DNA of 33,745 bases from Paludibacteraceae bacterium. GTDB taxonomy: Bacteria; Bacteroidota; Bacteroidia; Bacteroidales; Paludibacteraceae. The notes below the pieces were generated by a model. That model made no database searches and was not told where the DNA came from. It saw only the letters and a program-made list of their open reading frames with translations. Of this stretch, positions 29,263 to 33,745 are shown piece after piece. Location: assembly GCA_017450605.1 (NCBI GenBank), contig JAFSTG010000092.1, positions 1 to 33,745 of the forward strand, given 5' to 3'. Position 1 is the stretch's first letter. Each line of letters begins with the position of its first letter. Both the position numbers and the translations under genes were made by a program.

Positions 29263-30087
29263 ATGGCTGTACGCAAATTAAAACCCTCAACACCGGGGCA
29301 AAGACACAAAGTTATTGGCGCATTCGAGACAATTACCGCGAGTGCACCAGAGAAGTCGCTTGTGTTTGGCGTCAAGAAGTCGGGTGGTCGCAACAATGAA
29401 GGAAAAATGACCATGCGTTATATTGGCGGAGGCCACAAGCGTAAGTTCAGAGTAATTGACTTTAAACGTAACAAAGATGGTGTTCCCGCAGTAGTTAAGA
29501 GCATTGAATACGATCCGAACCGTTCGGCTCGTATCGCGTTGCTTTTCTATGCTGACGGAGAGAAACGTTACATTCTTGCGCCTAATGGTCTGCAAGTAGG
29601 TCAAACAGTTATGTCAGGTGCCGAAGTAGCTCCTGAAGTTGGTAATGCACTACCGATGCAGAATATGCCTCTTGGTACACTTATTCACAACATCGAGCTT
29701 CGCCCTGGTCAGGGAGCTTCGCTTGTTCGTTCGGCAGGCGTGTTTGCCCAGTTGACTTCTCGCGAAGACAAGTATGCTATTGTGAAGTTGCCTTCGGGTG
29801 AGCTTCGCAAAGTGCTTGCCGCTTGCAAGGCTACAGTAGGAGTTGTTGGCAACTCGGATCATGCTCTTGAGAAATCGGGTAAAGCAGGTCGTAGTCGCTG
29901 GCTTGGTCGTCGTCCACGTAACCGTGGTGTAGCAATGAACCCTGTAGATCACCCAATGGGTGGTGGCGAAGGTCGTGCTTCGGGTGGACATCCTCGTTCA
30001 CGTAAAGGCTTATTGGCTAAGGGTTATAAGACTCGTCATCCAAAGAAGCAGACAAGTCAGTACATAATTGAAAGAAGGAAAAGATAA
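29263..30087 (+). CDS. rplB: 50S ribosomal protein uL2
   Basis: uL2 supports subunit association and peptidyl transfer. The 274-residue protein has [16 protein letters not shown], the OB-fold region with [18 protein letters not shown], and the highly conserved C-terminal [20 protein letters not shown] (about 222-241) including the histidine near the peptidyl-transferase centre. It lies 8 nt after rplW and 19 nt before rpsS. Confidence 0.98.
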   Translation: MAVRKLKPSTPGQRHKVIGAFETITASAPEKSLVFGVKKSGGRNNEGKMTMRYIGGGHKRKFRVIDFKRNKDGVPAVVKSIEYDPNRSARIALLFYADGEKRYILAPNGLQVGQTVMSGAEVAPEVGNALPMQNMPLGTLIHNIELRPGQGASLVRSAGVFAQLTSREDKYAIVKLPSGELRKVLAACKATVGVVGNSDHALEKSGKAGRSRWLGRRPRNRGVAMNPVDHPMGGGEGRASGGHPRSRKGLLAKGYKTRHPKKQTSQYIIERRKR

Positions 30088-30106
30088 CCTGTAAATTTGA
30101 TTTATT

Positions 30107-30370
30107 ATGAGCCGTTCATTAAAAAAAGGACCATACATCAACCTCAAACTTGAGAAGAAGATACTCGACATGAATGAGACCGGCAAGAAGACCGTAGTCA
30201 AGACATGGTCGCGTGCTTCGATGATCTCGCCTGATTTTGTAGGTCATACAATTGCAGTTCACAATGGAAATAAGTTCGTGCCTGTTTATGTAACAGAGAA
30301 CATGGTAGGTCATAAGTTGGGCGAGTTTGCTCCGACACGTACATTCCGTGGTCACTCAGGCAACCGTTAA
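30107..30370 (+). CDS. rpsS: 30S ribosomal protein uS19
   Basis: uS19 is a 30S head protein that forms a complex with uS13 and contacts the A-site tRNA region. The 87-residue protein has [19 protein letters not shown], the motif [21 protein letters not shown] and the ending [18 protein letters not shown], all as expected. It lies 39 nt before rplV, the widest gap in this part of the cluster. Confidence 0.98.
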   Translation: MSRSLKKGPYINLKLEKKILDMNETGKKTVVKTWSRASMISPDFVGHTIAVHNGNKFVPVYVTENMVGHKLGEFAPTRTFRGHSGNR

Positions 30371-30409
30371 TCCATTGAATCGTAAACATTAAAAAATTAG
30401 ATTTTAAAA

Positions 30410-30817
30410 ATGGGTGCTAGAAAAAGAAATACAGCCGAAAAGAGGAAGGAAGCGAAGCAGAGTCAGTACTTTGCCAAGCTGAACAATGTTCCTACATCTC
30501 CTCGTAAGATGCGCCTTGTTGCAGATATGATTCGTGGAATGGAAGTGAATCGTGCATTGGGTGCATTGAAGTTTTCGACAAAGGAAGCTTCACGTAAAGT
30601 TGAGAAGCTCTTGAAGTCAGCCATATCGAACTGGGAGCAGAAAACCGGTCGTCGCGCTGACGAGGAGACTCTTTATGTAACTAATATTTATGTAGATGGT
30701 GGTATGATGCTGAAGCGTTTGCAGACTGCTCCTCAGGGTCGCGGTTATAGAATTCGCAAGCGTTCGAACCATGTTACCATTTTTGTAGATACAAAGAATA
30801 ACGAAACACAAAACTAA
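30410..30817 (+). CDS. rplV: 50S ribosomal protein uL22
   Basis: uL22 contributes, with uL4, the narrow part of the peptide exit tunnel. The 135-residue protein includes [21 protein letters not shown] and the beta-hairpin region [20 protein letters not shown] that reaches the tunnel (about 100-119). It has a basic N-terminal extension ([20 protein letters not shown]) seen in Bacteroidota proteins. rpsC follows after 8 nt. Confidence 0.97.
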   Translation: MGARKRNTAEKRKEAKQSQYFAKLNNVPTSPRKMRLVADMIRGMEVNRALGALKFSTKEASRKVEKLLKSAISNWEQKTGRRADEETLYVTNIYVDGGMMLKRLQTAPQGRGYRIRKRSNHVTIFVDTKNNETQN

Positions 30818-30825
30818 TAAGCCTT

Positions 30826-31554
30826 ATGGGACAGAAAATCAATCCAATTAGTAACCGTTTAGGTATTGTCCGTGGTTGGGACAGTAACTGGTATGGCGGA
30901 AACAATTACGGAGATACTATTCTCGAGGACACCAAAATCAGAGAGTATTTGAATGCCCGTTTGGCAGAAGCAAGTATTTCGCGTATTGTAATTGAAAGAA
31001 CTCTGAAACTTGTAACTATTACTGTCTGCACTGCTCGCCCCGGTTTTATTATCGGTAAGGGTGGACAAGAGGTCGACAAATTGAAGGAGGAACTTAAGAA
31101 AATAACCAAGAAAGAAGTTCAAATTAACATCTATGAGGTAAAGCGTCCGGAGTTGGATGCTGTTATCGTAGCCACCAAGATTGCCCGTCAGTTGGAAGGT
31201 AAGGTTGCTTATCGTCGTGCCGTTAAGCAAGCTATTGCTTCGACTATGCGTTTAGGCGCAGAGGGTATCAAAGTTCAGGTGAGTGGTCGTCTCAATGGAG
31301 CTGAGATGGCTCGCAAGGAGATGTACAAAGAGGGTCGTACTCCTCTTCATACACTTCGTGCTGACATCGACTATTGCCATGTAGGTGCGTTGACCAAAGT
31401 AGGTCTGATAGGTGTTAAGGTCTGGATTTGCCGTGGCGAAGTCTATGGCAAGAAAGATTTGGCTCCTCAGTTCTCGCAGAAGCAGGAAGGTCGCGGCGAG
31501 CGCCGTGGCGGTCGTGATGGCGAGCGCAGAGGCTTTAGAAGAAACAAAAAATAA
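30826..31554 (+). CDS. rpsC: 30S ribosomal protein uS3
   Basis: uS3 lies at the mRNA entry channel and has helicase-related function. The 242-residue protein carries a KH domain with the GxxG loop in [15 protein letters not shown] (about 66-80) and the C-terminal domain [22 protein letters not shown]. It ends in an Arg/Gly-rich tail (about 223-242), longer than in E. coli. It lies 28 nt before rplP. Confidence 0.97.
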   Translation: MGQKINPISNRLGIVRGWDSNWYGGNNYGDTILEDTKIREYLNARLAEASISRIVIERTLKLVTITVCTARPGFIIGKGGQEVDKLKEELKKITKKEVQINIYEVKRPELDAVIVATKIARQLEGKVAYRRAVKQAIASTMRLGAEGIKVQVSGRLNGAEMARKEMYKEGRTPLHTLRADIDYCHVGALTKVGLIGVKVWICRGEVYGKKDLAPQFSQKQEGRGERRGGRDGERRGFRRNKK

Positions 31555-31582
31555 GTTAAACCGAGTTTAGACAGAAGTAATT

Positions 31583-32014
31583 ATGTTACAACCTAAGAAA
31601 ACAAAATTCCGTCGCTCACAGAAGGGTCGTATCAAAGGTAATGCGCAGCGTGGTAACGAACTTGCTTTCGGTTCGTTCGGTATCAAGGCTCTCGACCAGG
31701 TATGGCTTACCGGTCGCCAGATAGAGGCAGCCCGTGTGGCGGTAACTCGTTATATGCAGCGTCAAGGTCAGGTATGGATCCGTGTATTCCCCGACAAGCC
31801 CATCACAAAGAAACCTTTGGATGTACGTATGGGTAAAGGTAAGGGTGCCCCTGAAGGATTCGTAGTACCCTTGGAGCCCGGTCGTATTATATTTGAAGTG
31901 GATGGTGTACCATTCGAGGTAGCTAAAGAGGCTTTGCGTTTGGCAGCACAGAAACTTCCTATAGTAACTAAGTTTGTCGTAAGACGCGATTACGACGCAA
32001 CCCAAAATGTATAA
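31583..32014 (+). CDS. rplP: 50S ribosomal protein uL16
   Basis: uL16 is needed for the final steps of 50S maturation and positions tRNA in the A site. The 143-residue protein shows [25 protein letters not shown], and the conserved loop [20 protein letters not shown] (about 81-100). rpmC follows after 9 nt. Confidence 0.98.
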   Translation: MLQPKKTKFRRSQKGRIKGNAQRGNELAFGSFGIKALDQVWLTGRQIEAARVAVTRYMQRQGQVWIRVFPDKPITKKPLDVRMGKGKGAPEGFVVPLEPGRIIFEVDGVPFEVAKEALRLAAQKLPIVTKFVVRRDYDATQNV

Positions 32015-32023
32015 AGCAAGATT

Positions 32024-32218
32024 ATGAAAACAAGCGAAATTAAAGAATTAACAACTGCTGAAATTCAGGAGCGTATGCAGGCAGAGAAGGAGCAACTTCT
32101 CCGTATGCGCTTGAATCATAGCATTTCTCCGCTCGACAATCCGTTGCAATTGAGGGAAGCCCGCAGAACAATCGCTCGTATGGCAACAGAGCTTCGTCAG
32201 AGAGAGTTAAACAAGTAA
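32024..32218 (+). CDS. rpmC: 50S ribosomal protein uL29
   Basis: uL29 is a small two-helix protein next to uL23 at the tunnel exit. The 64-residue chain has the typical start [18 protein letters not shown] and the second helix [23 protein letters not shown]. It lies in the normal position between rplP and rpsQ. Confidence 0.96.
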   Translation: MKTSEIKELTTAEIQERMQAEKEQLLRMRLNHSISPLDNPLQLREARRTIARMATELRQRELNK

Positions 32219-32232
32219 AAACAGAGTATCTG

Positions 32233-32490
32233 ATGGAAACAAGAAACTTAAGAAAAGAAAGAGTGGGCGTTGTTACCAGCAACAAGATGGATAAGACCAT
32301 CACCGTTGCAGTTAAATGGAAAGAGAAACACCCCATTTACGGAAAGTTCGTGAACAAGACCAAGAAGTTCCATGTTCATGATGAGAAAAACGAATGTGGC
32401 ATAGGTGATACCGTGCGCATTATGGAAACTCGTCCGACGAGTAAGACAAAGCGTTGGAGATTAACTCAAATAATCGAAAGGGCCAAGTAA
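32233..32490 (+). CDS. rpsQ: 30S ribosomal protein uS17
   Basis: uS17 is a primary 16S rRNA-binding OB-fold protein. The 85-residue protein contains [21 protein letters not shown] and the motif [33 protein letters not shown] with its rRNA-binding loop. Only one base separates its stop from the rplN start codon, suggesting translational coupling. Confidence 0.98.
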   Translation: METRNLRKERVGVVTSNKMDKTITVAVKWKEKHPIYGKFVNKTKKFHVHDEKNECGIGDTVRIMETRPTSKTKRWRLTQIIERAK

Positions 32491-32491
32491 T

Positions 32492-32857
32492 ATGATACAG
32501 CAAGAATCAAGACTTACAGTAGCAGACAACAGTGGTGCAAAAGAAGCATTATGCATCCGTGTTCTGGGTGGTACCAAGAAGCGTTATGCAACTCTTGGCG
32601 ATACTATCGTGGTAGCTGTAAAGGGTGTTATTCCTTCGTCGGAGATGAAGGATGGTACCGTATCGCGCGCCATAGTAGTACGCGTTAAGAAGGAGGTACG
32701 CCGTCAGGATGGTTCGTATATCCGTTTCGACGACAATGCATGTGTACTCATCAGCAATGCAGGTGAGTTGCGTGGCAGTCGTATATTTGGTCCGATAGCT
32801 CGCGAGCTTCGTCAGACAAACATGAAAATTATTTCACTTGCACCTGAAGTGCTTTAA
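32492..32857 (+). CDS. rplN: 50S ribosomal protein uL14
   Basis: uL14 lies at the subunit interface and is the binding site of the silencing factor RsfS. The 121-residue protein shows [18 protein letters not shown], the segment [21 protein letters not shown] and the conserved [19 protein letters not shown]. It starts one base after the rpsQ stop. Confidence 0.98.
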   Translation: MIQQESRLTVADNSGAKEALCIRVLGGTKKRYATLGDTIVVAVKGVIPSSEMKDGTVSRAIVVRVKKEVRRQDGSYIRFDDNACVLISNAGELRGSRIFGPIARELRQTNMKIISLAPEVL

Positions 32858-32879
32858 TCATCTTTAAAAATTTACAGTA

Positions 32880-33188
32880 ATGGCAAAATTACATATTAAG
32901 AAGGGTGATATCGTTTACGTTAATGCAGGTGCCAGCAAGGGCAAGACGGGCAAGGTGCTCGAGGTTCTTGTAGATAAGCAGCGTGCAATCGTAGAGGGTG
33001 TTAATATGGTATCGAAGAGTACCAAACCCAATGCAAAGAATCCGCAAGGCGGTATAGTTAAACAAGAGGCTCCTATTCACATATCGAACTTGAATCCTGT
33101 AGAGTACGGTCGTACTGTCCGCGTGGGTCGAGTTGTGAAAGATGGTAAGCTGGTTAGGGTATCCAAGAAATCCGGAAAGGAGATTTAA
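32880..33188 (+). CDS. rplX: 50S ribosomal protein uL24
   Basis: uL24 is an early assembly initiator near the tunnel exit. The 102-residue protein has a KOW motif ([23 protein letters not shown], about 8-30) and the downstream segment [28 protein letters not shown]. Its stop codon overlaps the first possible rplE start by one base (TAATG). Confidence 0.97.
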   Translation: MAKLHIKKGDIVYVNAGASKGKTGKVLEVLVDKQRAIVEGVNMVSKSTKPNAKNPQGGIVKQEAPIHISNLNPVEYGRTVRVGRVVKDGKLVRVSKKSGKEI

Positions 33189-33733
33189 TGATGAATACAA
33201 CAAGCTTAAAACATGATTACAAGGAGCGTATCGTTCCTATACTGATGAAAGAGTTCGGTTACACTACCGTAATGCAATGCCCCAAGCTTGAGAAGATAGT
33301 TCTCAATCAGGGTCTTGGCGAGGCAGTAGCCGACAAGAAGATAATCGAGGTAGCTCAGGCAGAGATGACTGCAATAGCAGGTCAGAAGGCAGTAGCAACA
33401 GTATCGAAGAAAGATATATCGAACTTCAAGGTTCGTAAGAAAATGCCTATTGGTGTGCGCGTAACATTGCGTGGCGACCGTATGTATGAGTTCCTTGAGC
33501 GTTTGGTTCGCGTCGCTCTTCCTCGTATCCGCGACTTCAAAGGTATCAACAACAAGATGGACGGTCGTGGTAACTACACGCTGGGTATCACCGAGCAGAT
33601 TATCTTCCCCGAGATTAACATTGATAACATCACCAAGTTGCTTGGTATGAATATCACTTTCGTTACAACAGCAAAGACAGACGAAGAAGGTTTTGCCTTG
33701 CTTCGCGAATTCGGTTTACCATTTAAAAAATAA
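33188..33733 (+). CDS. rplE: 50S ribosomal protein uL5
   Basis: uL5 is part of the central protuberance and binds 5S rRNA. The 181-residue chain has the motifs [36 protein letters not shown] and [15 protein letters not shown]. Two adjacent ATGs are possible (33188, overlapping the rplX stop, and 33191); an AAAGGAG sequence at 33176-33182 suits either. The gene is complete and is followed by rpsN after 6 nt. Confidence 0.97.
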   Translation: MMNTTSLKHDYKERIVPILMKEFGYTTVMQCPKLEKIVLNQGLGEAVADKKIIEVAQAEMTAIAGQKAVATVSKKDISNFKVRKKMPIGVRVTLRGDRMYEFLERLVRVALPRIRDFKGINNKMDGRGNYTLGITEQIIFPEINIDNITKLLGMNITFVTTAKTDEEGFALLREFGLPFKK

Positions 33734-33739
33734 TCGAGT

Positions 33740-33745
33740 ATGGCA
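33740..33745 (+). CDS. rpsN: Start of rpsN (uS14), cut by the window edge
   Basis: Only ATG GCA (Met-Ala) is visible. The identity is inferred from the universal rplX-rplE-rpsN order and from the usual Met-Ala start of uS14. Confidence 0.6.

Overview
The window looks like a chromosomal segment of a Bacteroidota bacterium, most likely order Bacteroidales. Five signs point this way: (1) the str and S10 ribosomal operons run together as rpsL-rpsG-fusA-rpsJ-rplC..., with no tuf in between; (2) nearly every transcription unit starts with the lineage-specific promoter TTG/TTTG - 19-20 bp - TAnnTTTG; (3) Shine-Dalgarno sequences are mostly absent; (4) the acpP-fabF-rnc order is present; (5) the tmRNA tag ends in YALAA and starts at a GGC codon. 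I see no insertion sequence, integrase, phage gene or CRISPR array. Genus is not assigned.

Layout. 1-5956 (mostly minus strand): tRNA-Ser(TGA); a panD-tgt-lptG-like operon; a small winged-helix gene; and the acpP-fabF-rnc operon. 5957-9035 (plus): a MATE transporter, the tmRNA gene ssrA, and an M23/LysM cell-wall peptidase only 22 nt behind ssrA. 9036-12298 (minus): a TPM-domain membrane protein, LemA and a U32 peptidase-family protein, in that transcription order. 12340-13609 (plus): a TtcA-type tRNA thiolase and a DUF486 membrane protein. 13781-14263 (minus): a small secreted Spy/DUF4890-like protein.

14372-23611 (minus) is the most unusual block. It is one compact, apparently single-promoter operon: padR regulator - PspC/GIN-domain membrane protein - ABC ATPase - two MacB-like permeases - HlyD-type adaptor - a divergent DAACS-family symporter - TolC-family outer membrane channel - stand-alone PspC - terminator. 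It would encode a complete three-component ABC export path across both membranes, placed under a PadR regulator and flanked by two PspC (envelope-stress type) proteins. The secondary transporter in the middle has lost several of the cation- and substrate-binding residues of its family.

23743-33745 (plus) is the str/S10 ribosomal block from rpsL to the first two codons of rpsN. The coding genes are conventional. The long intercistronic spacers (rpsL-rpsG, rpsG-fusA, fusA-rpsJ, rpsJ-rplC) are not: they carry perfect inverted repeats, an 11-nt motif shared by two spacers, a pair of DnaA-box-like sites, and two mutually exclusive helices just before fusA. These are the best candidates here for undescribed cis-acting RNA regulation.

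Every statement rests on reading the sequence and on general family knowledge. No alignment, folding or database search was run.
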